Shown: positions 15,368 to 24,616 of the stretch, piece after piece
Numbering within the stretch: the first letter of the stretch is position 1
Layout: each line of letters begins with the position of its first letter
From: Mediterraneibacter agrestimuris
GTDB taxonomy: Bacteria; Bacillota; Clostridia; Lachnospirales; Lachnospiraceae
Direction: 5' to 3'
NCBI RefSeq assembly: GCF_943193195.1
Contig: NZ_CALPDG010000008.1
Location: 47,590-111,589 of the forward strand
Length of the DNA stretch: 64,000 bases
The notes under the pieces: generated by a model
What the model was told of the DNA's origin: nothing
Seen by the model: only the letters and a program-made list of their open reading frames with translations
The model's database searches: none
Translations under genes and position numbers: made by a program

Positions 15368-17761
15368 TCATCTCAATAATTCTATCACTGATAATTTATT
15401 TTGGTACTTCAATGCTGTTTCCGTAATAGTGCTGCTGCACAAAATGACAGTTATACAATAAAGAATGGCAATTCCAAATGGAAATTGATAATTCAAATAA
15501 CTCATCAAACTATTCTTCAAAAAAATACAAAGAGCGTATCCGATACCTCCTCCAACAACAAGCGATAAAACAAGCCCGGTGAATACCAAAATCAATCCTT
15601 CATAATGTATCATTGAGGAAATCTGCTTTTTAGACATTCCTATAGAGTGCATAAGGGCAAATTCTTTACGTCTTGTTATGATACCGGTCAAAATAGTATT
15701 CAGTAAATTCATTACTGAAAAACAACCTATGAATATGATTGCAGCTGCAAGAGCAAATTTTGTCCCCTGCAGAAAATTTTCGTTTTGGGCGATAGCAGAC
15801 GAGAGGGTAATAACATCTAAATGTGGATTTTCTTCTAAAATCTGTTCTATTTCCTTTTCCGCCTGTTTTTCAAAATCATTTTCAACACATATTACATATT
15901 GATAAGTTAAATTGCTGTCTGAAAACTTTTTCATAGAATCAACGGGCAGTAATAGCATATCAATCTTGTCACCGTAATTTCCTATTTTGCTTTGGTCAAG
16001 AATTGCCGCTATTTTAAATTGCATATTCCGGCTATGATTTCCATCAAATATTTTTAATGTGACAGACGCGCCAACTTCTGGCTGCACGCCGAAAGTTTTC
16101 TCAAAATCATTTGGTCTGCCGATAATAAGCTCATTTTGGGATGCTAATTCTTGATAATCAGGAATTTCTCCTTTTAAAACACAACTTTGCATTAACTCCA
16201 TATCTTCTGATGCAAATCCCACAATTTCTGCATCCGATTCCGCTGCCTGCAAATCGATGGACACAGGCAGATGCTTATCATCTGCAATTTCTTTTATGCC
16301 TGAAATATGGGCTAACACATGATATGTTTCTTCTGTAAACGGGCTTTCTTTTTGAAGATTCTCCAATGCATTTTCCCGTAATTCTTGATTTGTAAATCCT
16401 ATAACGAATTGTCCCCTCGTAAACCCAGATAAAGACATCTCCCTTGCATCTATAGATGAGAGGACAGATGACAGTCCTAATAGTAAAACCCCTGTCAATA
16501 TAAGAGAAACTATTGTCAGAATATTCTTTTTTTTATAACGCAGCATTTGGTTCTTTGCCAGGGCATATGGGGTCAGCCTGCGCTTTTTTCGTATGTTTTT
16601 GTAGATGTTATCCGCTTCGTAGCGAGAAGCATCTATAGGTGAAATAGTTGACGCTATTTTTGCAGGTTTTTTAATGGATAAGCGTACTGTGATATAAACT
16701 AAAACGGCAGCCAACGGGCAGACCCATACCAGATTATTTATTCTGAATCCTTGCGGAACTAAAATATAAGATAAAAGAATACCTGTTATTAATCCAATTG
16801 GAATTGCAGCCAGTGTAAGGGAAGCCCCTTCTTTTAACACAAGTCGTCTTATCTGTTTCGCTGTCATACCAATCGTGCGTAATTGACCGTATTTTTTAAT
16901 TGAGCTGACAATCGAAATATAAAAGATGCAATAAATAACTAATATACTTGCCATAATAATAATTGCAAGCCCGAAAACTGCTGCAGCAGTCATCAAAATG
17001 GATGGCTGACTGAGTTTAATATACGCTTCATTCACAGATGGCGACTGTTCTATTCCTGTGTCTGAAGCTATTTGAGTTACAATCCCCTCAATATCCGCAT
17101 GACGCTGCAATACATCTTTCTTTATCCGAAACATAGTTATAGGAGAAAAATTTTCCCATCCATTTATTGCTGCAAAATACTTTTCCGAAACGATGGCGGC
17201 ATATAAAGTTCTTTCTAGTCCCTTTGCCGCCGTTTCTAAATAACCAGATATGACAAAATCTACTTTTTTCTGTCTGTCAGAAATAAGCAATGAAATAGTA
17301 TCCCCAATCCCGGCATTTATTTTTTGACTAAGCAGATATTCTTTTTCAATTATGATTTCATTTTCTGCTTTAGGCATTTCCCCCTCTGAAACAGATAACC
17401 CATTTAAAATAAGACTTTCTTTATTTGAGTAAGAAATATTCAAACGATTTTCACCAACTTTAATACTCCCTATAGCGGCGGACACCCCTGACAAGTCTAT
17501 GCGTGAATCTGTGGATATCTTATTATGCTGTTCCTTTGTCACGCCAGAGATAAGAGCATGGTAGGATCCCGTAATACTATTACCGCCATTTTGATTTACG
17601 TTAATAATCTCTGAAACAATCATCAATACTGCCGTCATAAGAAACGTTGACAATGCAATAGCGATAATGGTAAGCGCTTTTTTTAATTTATCATTCTTTA
17701 ATTGTGCAGAAACAATTTTATTTATAACACGGCTGGTGTCATTTTCAAATGGCAAAGTCAT
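15368..17761 (-). CDS. FtsX-family ABC transporter permease
   Basis: The 797-aa protein has a first membrane helix near residues 28-50, a large extracytoplasmic domain, three helices (about 255-390), a second extracellular domain, and a C-terminal block of three helices with the FtsX-type segment RRKEFALMHSIGMSKKQISS. It is the membrane half of a transporter with the ATPase 11 bases upstream. Such pairs next to a two-component system usually detect or remove antimicrobial peptides. GGAGGTGG precedes the ATG. Confidence 0.85.
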   Translation of the reverse strand: MTLPFENDTSRVINKIVSAQLKNDKLKKALTIIAIALSTFLMTAVLMIVSEIINVNQNGGNSITGSYHALISGVTKEQHNKISTDSRIDLSGVSAAIGSIKVGENRLNISYSNKESLILNGLSVSEGEMPKAENEIIIEKEYLLSQKINAGIGDTISLLISDRQKKVDFVISGYLETAAKGLERTLYAAIVSEKYFAAINGWENFSPITMFRIKKDVLQRHADIEGIVTQIASDTGIEQSPSVNEAYIKLSQPSILMTAAAVFGLAIIIMASILVIYCIFYISIVSSIKKYGQLRTIGMTAKQIRRLVLKEGASLTLAAIPIGLITGILLSYILVPQGFRINNLVWVCPLAAVLVYITVRLSIKKPAKIASTISPIDASRYEADNIYKNIRKKRRLTPYALAKNQMLRYKKKNILTIVSLILTGVLLLGLSSVLSSIDAREMSLSGFTRGQFVIGFTNQELRENALENLQKESPFTEETYHVLAHISGIKEIADDKHLPVSIDLQAAESDAEIVGFASEDMELMQSCVLKGEIPDYQELASQNELIIGRPNDFEKTFGVQPEVGASVTLKIFDGNHSRNMQFKIAAILDQSKIGNYGDKIDMLLLPVDSMKKFSDSNLTYQYVICVENDFEKQAEKEIEQILEENPHLDVITLSSAIAQNENFLQGTKFALAAAIIFIGCFSVMNLLNTILTGIITRRKEFALMHSIGMSKKQISSMIHYEGLILVFTGLVLSLVVGGGIGYALCIFLKNSLMSYLNYQFPFGIAILYCITVILCSSTITETALKYQNKLSVIELLR

Positions 17762-17772
17762 CTTTCCACCTC

Positions 17773-18438
17773 CTATGCCTTAATTTTTCCATCTTCAATT
17801 CGTATGATTCGGTCTGTAAGCTGTGCTATTTCCTGATTGTGTGTAATCATTACAATGGTTTGATTAAACTCAGTATTTGTGCGTTTCAGTAATCCTAATA
17901 CATCAGCACTGGTACGGCTGTCAAGATTTCCAGTCGGCTCATCCGCTAATACGATAGCAGGCTTTGTGACAAGAGCGCGGGCAATGGCTGCTCTCTGCTG
18001 TTGACCGCCCGAGAGATTATTTGGCATATTATAAAGTTTGTCTTCCAATCCCAGCATGGAAACAACCTCATCCATGAATTTCTGGTCTACCATATCGCCG
18101 TCCAATTCCACTGGAAGAACAATGTTCTCATATACATTCAGAATAGGAACAAGGTTATAATTTTGAAAGATAAAACCAATGTTGCGACGGCGGAAGATTG
18201 TAAGCTGCTCATCATTCATTTCTGCCAGTTCCTTGTTCCTGACACGGACAGAACCAGATGTTGGAACATCAAGACCCCCCATCATGTGTAACAGGGTAGA
18301 TTTCCCACTACCAGAAGTGCCGACTACCGCTACAAATTCTCCCTGCTCTACTGCAATGGTCACACCGTCAAGTGCATAGGTGACGTTTGGTTCAATACCA
18401 TAATACTTCTTCAAATCTGTCGTCTGTAAGATACTCAT
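17773..18438 (-). CDS. ABC transporter ATP-binding protein (BceA/MacB-like)
   Basis: The 221-aa ATPase has Walker A GTSGSGKST (40-48), the Q-loop FQNYNL, signature LSGGQQQRAAIARAL, Walker B VLADEPTGNLD and the switch His in MITHNQE. It pairs with the FtsX permease downstream and has its own promoter with an operator shared with the regulator gene (18489-18523). A close paralogue is truncated at 58731. Confidence 0.9.
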   Translation of the reverse strand: MSILQTTDLKKYYGIEPNVTYALDGVTIAVEQGEFVAVVGTSGSGKSTLLHMMGGLDVPTSGSVRVRNKELAEMNDEQLTIFRRRNIGFIFQNYNLVPILNVYENIVLPVELDGDMVDQKFMDEVVSMLGLEDKLYNMPNNLSGGQQQRAAIARALVTKPAIVLADEPTGNLDSRTSADVLGLLKRTNTEFNQTIVMITHNQEIAQLTDRIIRIEDGKIKA

Positions 18439-18488
18439 ACGAATACCGCCTTTCTTTCATGCGGCTGCCGCCGCTATTTGATAAGCAT

Positions 18489-18523
18489 ATCATAAGATTC
18501 AAATGTTACAGAAATGTCCTAAA
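18489..18523 (-). promoter_or_regulatory. Promoter and response-regulator operator of the ABC operon
   Basis: On the minus strand a 24-base element (18500-18523) starts TTTAGGACA and ends AACATTTG; five bases later lies a TATGAT -10 box (complement of 18489-18494). The same element with the same spacing precedes the response-regulator gene at 20313-20347. No normal -35 box is seen, so activator-dependent initiation is likely. Confidence 0.65.
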
Positions 18524-18566
18524 TTCTACGAAACTCCTTCTCGAATTGTTTCAGTTTTAGGATGTT

Positions 18567-19598
18567 TCACTTTTTTGGTAAAAAAACAGAAAAAGTAGAA
18601 CCATTTCCAACGATAGAGTCAACCTTAATGAAGCCGCCTTGCATAGTAATAATCTCACGGGCAAGGTAAAGACCAATGCCTATTCCATCTATGGCATGTA
18701 CTGCTTCTTCACGGTAAAAACGTCTGAAAATCGATGCCTGCTCCTTTTCTGGAATCCCCCTGCCTGTGTCTGAAACATCAATCTTAATATACATTTCCCA
18801 TTCCTGTACATCCACATGGATACTGTCATACGCAGAGGTATACTTTACCGCATTATCCAAAATATTATAAAGGGCTTCTGCTGTCCACCGGCTGTCATGA
18901 GGAAAAGTCAGATTATCAGGGCAATCTACGGATAAAGTAATCCGCTTTTTTTCAAGGGGTGCAAGAACACTATTTAATGCAGCGGTAAGAGTGTCTGTGA
19001 AAGAAACTGTTTTTTTTCCTAATGTAATGACACCTGTTTCAAGTCGAGAAGTTTTTACCATGGCTTGTATGAGAAAATCTAATTTATCAAGCTGACTTCC
19101 CATAGCTTGTAGAAAATCTGCCTGTTTCTCTTTGGACATTTCTCTCGTCAGCAAGGTGTCGTTTATCATTTTGAGATTTGCAATTGGTGTTTTTGTCTGA
19201 TGAGAAATATCCGACACAAGGGCTTGAATTTCTGCTTTTTCTTCTTCTACTCTTAATCGACTTTGCTGCATAATATCATAGAGCCGTTCCAGTCTGTATG
19301 AAATACGGGCAAATACAGTTTCTGCTTCCATATCCGTAATGGGTCTTTCATTTCCGCCTATCATATTATCGAGAGTTAGACATAAGTTATCCGTAAATTC
19401 AGAAAGTTTATTTTGAAAGAATTTCAAGAAAAGCATTCCCCATCCCAGAAAAACAACTGTCAGAAATAAACCGTATAATACAAGAGTGCCGTTGCCAGTG
19501 AATAAATAAAAAATCAACAGCAAAAATGCTGAAGTAGAGATTAGCCCTATTATCACTAACCAAAAAAATGTTCGGATTGATATCTTTTTTGATTTCAT
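18567..19598 (-). CDS. Sensor histidine kinase
   Basis: The 343-aa kinase has two closely spaced membrane helices (about 13-35 and 38-58) with almost no extracellular loop, as in intramembrane-sensing kinases. The dimerisation box carries the phospho-accepting His in SDISHQTKTPIANLKM (about 131), followed by N-box NILDNAVKYT, DTGRGIPEKE and GIGIGLYLARE. It overlaps the regulator gene by four bases (ATGA). Its likely input is the neighbouring ABC transporter. Confidence 0.92.
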   Translation of the reverse strand: MKSKKISIRTFFWLVIIGLISTSAFLLLIFYLFTGNGTLVLYGLFLTVVFLGWGMLFLKFFQNKLSEFTDNLCLTLDNMIGGNERPITDMEAETVFARISYRLERLYDIMQQSRLRVEEEKAEIQALVSDISHQTKTPIANLKMINDTLLTREMSKEKQADFLQAMGSQLDKLDFLIQAMVKTSRLETGVITLGKKTVSFTDTLTAALNSVLAPLEKKRITLSVDCPDNLTFPHDSRWTAEALYNILDNAVKYTSAYDSIHVDVQEWEMYIKIDVSDTGRGIPEKEQASIFRRFYREEAVHAIDGIGIGLYLAREIITMQGGFIKVDSIVGNGSTFSVFLPKK

Positions 19599-20281
19599 TT
19601 CTTTTCACCACCAACCCATTGATAGCCTATACCGTAAGTTGTTTTAATATATTTGCGTCCATCCACTTCAATTTTTTTACGGATTCGGCTAATTATTGTT
19701 GTCAGAGTGTGCTCATCCACAAAGTCGCCGTCAACATCCCACAGTCTTTCCAAAAGCTGCCTTTTCGTCAAAATCAACCTATCATTCTTAGTAAAAATAA
19801 ATAGGGCACGGTATTCCTTCGGTGTGAAATCTATGGGGGTGCCAGCCAGTGTCGCACACTGTTCGGAAAAGTCAATTTTAAGAAAACCGTCCTCGTATAA
19901 GTCATGGCATGGACGATGCTGTTCTATGGTTTCAAATACAGCGGCTATCTTCTTACAAAGTACCGCTACAGAAAAGGGCTTTGTTATATAATCAGCTCCA
20001 CCGACTTCATATCCTTTTAGCATATCGCTCTCTTTATCATTGGCGGTTAAAAAGATAATGTAACATTCCGGATATTTTTCTTTTAATTTGCTGCAAAAGT
20101 CAAGTCCGTTTCCATCAGGCAGGTTGATGTCTAACAAAGCAAGATGATAGTCTTCCTTTAATAAACTAACTGCCATAGAATACGAGTATGCAGAAACAAC
20201 CTCATATCCATCTGATACAAGATTGTAAGCAAGGGTTTTATTTAACAAAGTATCATCTTCCACAATAATGATTTTTTTCAT
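19595..20281 (-). CDS. OmpR-family response regulator
   Basis: The 228-aa protein starts MKKIIIVEDD; the longer upstream frame lacks regulator features, and GGAGAGGA lies nine bases before this ATG. The receiver has the acidic pair in VEDD, phospho-acceptor Asp in LLDINLPDG (about 51) and KPF (about 101); the C-terminal winged helix follows (TPKEYRALFIF to YGIGYQWVG). It probably binds the twin operators upstream of itself and of the ABC genes, giving an autoregulated resistance circuit. Confidence 0.92.
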   Translation of the reverse strand: MKKIIIVEDDTLLNKTLAYNLVSDGYEVVSAYSYSMAVSLLKEDYHLALLDINLPDGNGLDFCSKLKEKYPECYIIFLTANDKESDMLKGYEVGGADYITKPFSVAVLCKKIAAVFETIEQHRPCHDLYEDGFLKIDFSEQCATLAGTPIDFTPKEYRALFIFTKNDRLILTKRQLLERLWDVDGDFVDEHTLTTIISRIRKKIEVDGRKYIKTTYGIGYQWVGGEKK

Positions 20282-20312
20282 GTGTTCATGTCCTCTCCAT
20301 TGTTTTAAAAGT

Positions 20313-20347
20313 ATTATACCATCCAAATGTTGCAGAATTGTCCTAAA
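20313..20347 (-). promoter_or_regulatory. Promoter and operator of the response-regulator/kinase operon
   Basis: On the minus strand the operator (20324-20347; TTTAGGACA...AACATTTG) is followed after five bases by TATAAT (complement of 20313-20318). It differs from the 18500-18523 copy at two of 24 positions and has identical geometry. Confidence 0.65.
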
Positions 20348-20477
20348 ATCATTTTTTACCCAAACATTTCTAGTATTCCAAATCGTGTGCGGCCACACAA
20401 AGTAATGAAACGTCATTGTCTTACAGGGCAATGGCTAGAAGAGAGAAAGCTAAAGCAAAGACAGGAACCGAATCAGA

Positions 20478-20506
20478 TTTACAAATGATTTTGGAAGTGA
20501 TAAAAT
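20478..20506 (+). promoter_or_regulatory. Predicted promoter for the MsbA-like ABC exporter
   Basis: TTTACA (20478-20483) and TAAAAT (20501-20506) are 17 bases apart, with a TG one base before the -10 box. Confidence 0.5.
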
Positions 20507-20552
20507 GCAAAAAGGATAGAAGAATTTATTAAATATGAGAGGTTTATGAGAA

Positions 20553-22286
20553 GTGAGAGAGAAACTGAAGAAATTATTTGCCTATTACAGACCGTATAAA
20601 AAGCTATTTTACAGCGATTTGCTTTTTGCTGTTCTGGGAGCGGCAGTTACCCTGATCATACCGTTGATCGTCCGTTATATTACAAATGAGGTTGTATATT
20701 TTGATGCAGATGAGGCGGGCAGAAGTATTGTAGCGTTGGGAGCGCTGATGATTGGACTGGTATTGCTGGAAGTGTTCTGCAATTTCTATATCGCTTATTT
20801 TGGTCATATTATGGGAGCGAAGATGGAAGCAGATATGCGCCGGGATATTTTCGGCCATTATCAGAAGCTGACTTTTGCATTCTATGATAATCAGAAGGTG
20901 GGGCATCTGCTGTCCAGAATTACAAGCGATTTATTTGATATCAGCGAACTTTTGCATCACGGGCCGGAAGATTTGGTGATCTCGATTATTAAGATCATCG
21001 GTTCTTTTTTGATTCTGCTTACTGTCAATGTGAAGCTGGCATTGGTTGCTTTTGCATTTATTCCTGTAATGGGGGCATATGCTTTTTATTATAATGGAAA
21101 GATGAAAACTGCATTTAAGCGGAACAGGGAGAAGATTGCGGATATCAATAGTCAGATTGAAGACAGTCTGTCGGGGATCCGTGTGGTGAAATCTTTTGCC
21201 AATGAAGAAGTGGAAATGAAGAAGTTCCAGACCGGAAATGACAATTTTGTTGCTGCTAAGAAAACCAGCTATAAATATATGGGAATTTATCATTCGGGTC
21301 TTGGAGCAATGAGCACATTGATCACTGTTGTCGTACTGATTTCCGGTGTGGGAATGATGCTTGGGGGCAAAGTACTTGTAACGGATCTGATTACCTTTTT
21401 ACTGTATATCAACAATTTTACGGAGCCAGTGAAGAAGCTGGTTACATTTACAGAACAGTTCCAGAACGGCTATACGGGCTTTGAACGTTTTCTGGAGATT
21501 CTCGCTGTTGCGCCGGATATTGCAGATAAACCGGATGCAAAGGGGTTGGTAGATGTAGAGGGTGCTGTAGAGTTCAAGAATGTGTCTTTCCATTATGAGG
21601 ATGATGAACAGCCGGTGTTGAATCATATCAATTTGAAAGTGGATGCCGGGGATTATGTGGCATTGGTAGGACCGTCAGGAGTTGGAAAGACTACGCTGTG
21701 CAGTCTCATTCCGCGGTTTTACGAGGTGACGGAAGGAGTTGTGTATCTGGACGGCACAGATATCCGTGATATCAAGTTAGAGGATCTGCGTGGACAGATT
21801 GGGATCGTACAGCAGGATGTGTACTTATTTTCAGGAAGTATTATGGATAATATTCGTTACGGCAAGCCAGATGCAACTGATGAGGAAGTCGTGCGCGCGG
21901 CAAAAAATGCAAATGCCCACGAGTTTATTATGAGCTTCCCAGATGGATATGATACCGATATTGGACAGCGGGGAGTAAAATTATCAGGAGGACAAAAACA
22001 GCGTCTTTCTATTGCCAGAGTATTTTTAAAGAATCCGCCCATTTTGATTTTTGATGAGGCAACTTCTGCATTAGATAACGAGAGTGAACAGGTAGTACAG
22101 CAGTCCATGGAACAACTGGCAAAGAACAGGACGACCTTTGTGATCGCCCATCGACTGTCTACAATCCGCAATGCCCAGCGGATTCTTGTGTTGACTGAGA
22201 CGGGAATTGCAGAGGAAGGAACCCATCAGGAACTGCTGAAGCAGCAGGGAATTTATGCTGGATTGTACGAAATGCAATTCCGGTAA
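20553..22286 (+). CDS. ABC exporter half-transporter (permease-ATPase fusion, MsbA/LmrA-like)
   Basis: The 577-aa protein starts at GTG with GAGAGG ten bases upstream. Residues 1-310 hold six membrane helices; residues 330-577 hold the ATPase with Walker A GPSGVGKTT, Q-loop VQQDVYLFSGSI, signature LSGGQKQRLSIAR, Walker B ILIFDEATSALD and the switch His (FVIAHRLSTI). It would work as a homodimer exporting lipids, peptides or drugs. No partner half-transporter adjoins it. Substrate unknown. Confidence 0.9.
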   Translation: MREKLKKLFAYYRPYKKLFYSDLLFAVLGAAVTLIIPLIVRYITNEVVYFDADEAGRSIVALGALMIGLVLLEVFCNFYIAYFGHIMGAKMEADMRRDIFGHYQKLTFAFYDNQKVGHLLSRITSDLFDISELLHHGPEDLVISIIKIIGSFLILLTVNVKLALVAFAFIPVMGAYAFYYNGKMKTAFKRNREKIADINSQIEDSLSGIRVVKSFANEEVEMKKFQTGNDNFVAAKKTSYKYMGIYHSGLGAMSTLITVVVLISGVGMMLGGKVLVTDLITFLLYINNFTEPVKKLVTFTEQFQNGYTGFERFLEILAVAPDIADKPDAKGLVDVEGAVEFKNVSFHYEDDEQPVLNHINLKVDAGDYVALVGPSGVGKTTLCSLIPRFYEVTEGVVYLDGTDIRDIKLEDLRGQIGIVQQDVYLFSGSIMDNIRYGKPDATDEEVVRAAKNANAHEFIMSFPDGYDTDIGQRGVKLSGGQKQRLSIARVFLKNPPILIFDEATSALDNESEQVVQQSMEQLAKNRTTFVIAHRLSTIRNAQRILVLTETGIAEEGTHQELLKQQGIYAGLYEMQFR

Positions 22287-22329
22287 GGCAGGAGTCAGCG
22301 TCAGATTCTATAACAGCAGCGACAGCTAT

Positions 22330-22475
22330 GTTACTGTTCACACGGCATTTTGCACTGCGCTGCAAGGTGTCCGGTCAATGAAGTGATGTTAGCGATATAT
22401 AAAGCCCCTCGCCGAAGGCGACTTAAAATGGGCTTGATACTGTTACTGGAGCACCCGTAGGGTGTGAACAGAAAC
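22330..22475 (+). mobile_element. MITE-like element, copy B (146 bp)
   Basis: The element begins GTTACTGTTCACAC and ends GTGTGAACAGAAAC, giving near-perfect terminal inverted repeats, and has an inner hairpin (CCTCGCC GAA GGCGA). It is flanked by the imperfect duplication ACAGCTAT/ACAGTTAT. It carries no ORF. Its reverse complement matches the 27495-27639 copy over the whole length. Confidence 0.75.
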
Positions 22476-22522
22476 ACAGTTATTATTAAGTAGGAAGAGT
22501 AGGAAAAGTGACGGAAATTGTG

Positions 22523-22551
22523 TTGACGTTTGTACAAGTTGCTGATAGAAT
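22523..22551 (+). promoter_or_regulatory. Promoter of the 12alpha-HSDH-like gene
   Basis: TTGACG (22523-22528) and TAGAAT (22546-22551) are 17 bases apart with an extended TG. The MITE-like element ends 48 bases upstream. Confidence 0.6.
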
Positions 22552-22573
22552 TGATTTTAGGGTTTTGATTTTA

Positions 22574-22585
22574 GACATATATGTC
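22574..22585 (+). promoter_or_regulatory. Perfect palindrome between promoter and ribosome site of the HSDH gene
   Basis: GACATATATGTC is a perfect 12-base dyad about 22 bases after the -10 box and next to AAAGGAGGA. It is well placed for a repressor that would block transcription. Confidence 0.4.
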
Positions 22586-22603
22586 AAAGGAGGATTTTTA
22601 GTT

Positions 22604-23404
22604 ATGGGATTTTTAACAGGCAAAACAGTTATCATTACAGGAGGCGGACGTGCTGTTCTCAAAGACGGTAGATGTGGTTCTATCGGTTATGGTATTGCAA
22701 CAGCTTATGCAAAAGAGGGTGCTAACATCGTTATTACGGGACGTAACGTGAAGAAGCTTGAGGATGCGAAGGAAGAACTGGAACGTCTGTATGGCGTAAA
22801 GGTACTCCCGGTACAGGCTGATGTCAGTGCAGGTGCAGACAACGAGGCGGTTGTTCAGAATGTAGTAAAACAGGCAGTGGATGCATTTGGAGGAATTGAT
22901 GTGCTGATCAACAACGCCCAGGCTTCTGCGTCAGGTGTGACACTGGCAGATCATACAACAGAGCAGTTCAATTTGGCAATGTATTCTGGATTATATGCGA
23001 CTTTCTACTATATGCAAGCCTGCTATCCATATTTGAAAGAATCTAAGGGCTCTGTTATTAACTTTGCTTCCGGCGCAGGATTGTTCGGCAACTTCGGACA
23101 GTGCTCTTATGCAGCAGCAAAAGAGGGTGTCCGCGGGCTGACAAGAGTTGCAGCCAATGAGTGGGGCAAGGATGGAATCAACGTTAATATTATCTGTCCG
23201 CTTGCATGGACTGCACAGTTGGAGAACTTTGAGGCAGCTTATCCAGATGCATTTAAGGCTAATGTACACATGCCGCCTATGGGACATTACGGAGATTCGG
23301 AATTAGAGATCGGACGTGTTTGTGTTCAGCTTGCATCGCCTGACTTTAAGTATATGACAGGTGAGACGATCACACTGGAAGGCGGAATGGGACTGCGTCC
23401 ATAA
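22604..23404 (+). CDS. Short-chain dehydrogenase, probable NADP-dependent 12alpha-hydroxysteroid dehydrogenase
   Basis: The enzyme would oxidise the 12alpha-hydroxyl of cholate or deoxycholate to the 12-oxo bile acid and back. The 266-aa protein begins MGFLTGKTVIITGGG; ATG 22604 is preferred because AAAGGAGGA lies nine bases upstream, and the longer frame is not SDR-like. It has the Rossmann glycine motif, TGRN after beta-2 (Arg suits NADP), NNAQASASG in place of NNAG, catalytic Ser in NFASGAG, and YAAAK with Tyr and Lys. The NAQASASG, YYMQACYPYLKE and ASPDFKYMTGETITLEGGMG segments match what I recall of the clostridial 12alpha-HSDH enzymes. No other bai gene is here, so it probably acts alone on host bile acids. 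Confidence 0.78.
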   Translation: MGFLTGKTVIITGGGRAVLKDGRCGSIGYGIATAYAKEGANIVITGRNVKKLEDAKEELERLYGVKVLPVQADVSAGADNEAVVQNVVKQAVDAFGGIDVLINNAQASASGVTLADHTTEQFNLAMYSGLYATFYYMQACYPYLKESKGSVINFASGAGLFGNFGQCSYAAAKEGVRGLTRVAANEWGKDGINVNIICPLAWTAQLENFEAAYPDAFKANVHMPPMGHYGDSELEIGRVCVQLASPDFKYMTGETITLEGGMGLRP

Positions 23405-23465
23405 GGGAATGTAACCATTTGTAAGATGTCTGCGGAGGAAAATCTCTGTTATAAACTAATATGAT

Positions 23466-23522
23466 AAGTCGGAACAGTTCGTATGGGAAAAGCGTTTTCC
23501 ATATGGCTGTTTCGACTTTTTT
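23466..23522 (+). terminator. Rho-independent terminator after the HSDH gene
   Basis: A long stem (AAGTCGGAACAG... with ...CTGTTTCGACTT, closed by GGGAAAA GCG TTTTCC) is followed by TTTTTTC. Confidence 0.85.
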
Positions 23523-23532
23523 CTTTGAAAGG

Positions 23533-23562
23533 TTGTCAGATTTGCCGCCTGTGTGTTATACT
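23533..23562 (+). promoter_or_regulatory. Predicted promoter of the DUF2156 gene
   Basis: TTGTCA (23533-23538) and TATACT (23557-23562) are 18 bases apart, directly after the HSDH terminator. Confidence 0.5.
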
Positions 23563-23657
23563 CAATAACGTATATTCGGAGAAGCAGGTCATTCTTTGTG
23601 TGTCTGGATTCTTACGATAGATTCTGAAAATGGAAAGAAAAGAGAAGGTTTTATTTC

Positions 23658-24557
23658 ATGGAAGATATAGTTTTTAAAAGACCGGAGTTAGAGGATAAGG
23701 AGATTATTTCTACTTATTTTGCAAAAGCTCCCAGCAGAAGCTGTGAGCGTACTTTTGCAAATGTATACCTCTGGTCCAGACATTATCATGTAAAATATGC
23801 AATTGTAGAGAACGCTCTGGTATTTATGGATGATGAATTTGAGCTGGCATATGCTTACCCGGCGGGAGAGCCTGCAGCTGTGAAAAATGCCCTTGACCGG
23901 CTGATGGAATACAGCAGAGAAAAGGGAAATCCGTTTAAGCTCTACAATGTGACAGAGGAGAATTTTGCACAGTTGGAGGAATTTTATCCGGGAAGGTTTA
24001 CGGTAGAATACGATCGGGATGAGGCGGATTATGTGTACGAGCGAGAGAAGCTGGCTACACTTTCCGGTAAGAAGCTGCATGGGAAACGGAACCACATCAA
24101 CAAGTTTAAAGCGCTTTATGAAAACTGGAGTTATGAGAGTCTCTCAGATGACAATGTAGAAGAGTGCTTTCAGATGGCGCTGGCATGGCGCAGTCAAAAT
24201 GGTTGTGAGGAAGATACTCAGAAGAATGCGGAGATGTGTGTTACACTCAATTCCCTGCGATTATATAAGGAACTGGGAATGGTTGGAGGCTGCATCCGTG
24301 TCAATGGAGAAATCGTAGCATTTTGTATCGGTGAAGCAGTCTGTGAGGATACCTTTGTAGTTCATGTGGAAAAGGCTTTCGCTGATGTAGAGGGCGCTTA
24401 TCCGATGATCAACCAGCAGTTTGTACAGCATGAATGTATGGAGTACGAGTATGTCAATCGGGAAGAAGATACCGGAGCAGAGGGACTTCGGAAGGCGAAG
24501 TTGTCCTATCGTCCGGCATTTCTTGTGGAAAAAGGGACTGTAACAGAGAAAGTATAA
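23658..24557 (+). CDS. DUF2156 (LPG-synthase C-terminal-like) protein
   Basis: The 299-aa protein matches the DUF2156 family, which has two GNAT-type acyltransferase folds and is related to the catalytic domain of lysyl-phosphatidylglycerol synthase. Seen here are the N-terminal FANVYLWSRHYHVKYA segment, the central YEREKLATLSGKKLHGKRN signature, and the C-terminal GAYPMINQQFVQ and LRKAKLSYRPA motifs. Unlike MprF it has no membrane helices. Substrate unknown. It lies 59 bases before the aminotransferase gene. Confidence 0.8.
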   Translation: MEDIVFKRPELEDKEIISTYFAKAPSRSCERTFANVYLWSRHYHVKYAIVENALVFMDDEFELAYAYPAGEPAAVKNALDRLMEYSREKGNPFKLYNVTEENFAQLEEFYPGRFTVEYDRDEADYVYEREKLATLSGKKLHGKRNHINKFKALYENWSYESLSDDNVEECFQMALAWRSQNGCEEDTQKNAEMCVTLNSLRLYKELGMVGGCIRVNGEIVAFCIGEAVCEDTFVVHVEKAFADVEGAYPMINQQFVQHECMEYEYVNREEDTGAEGLRKAKLSYRPAFLVEKGTVTEKV

Positions 24558-24616
24558 GTGCCGGTATGGTCTGCAATCGCAGGACAGGCATTCATATGAG
24601 AAAGGCGGAAGAGAAC

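Noticed and set aside
20431..20532. 33-codon ORF MARREKAKAKTG...
   Set aside because: No ribosome site and it contains the promoter proposed for the ABC exporter gene; could be a fragment but nothing supports it.
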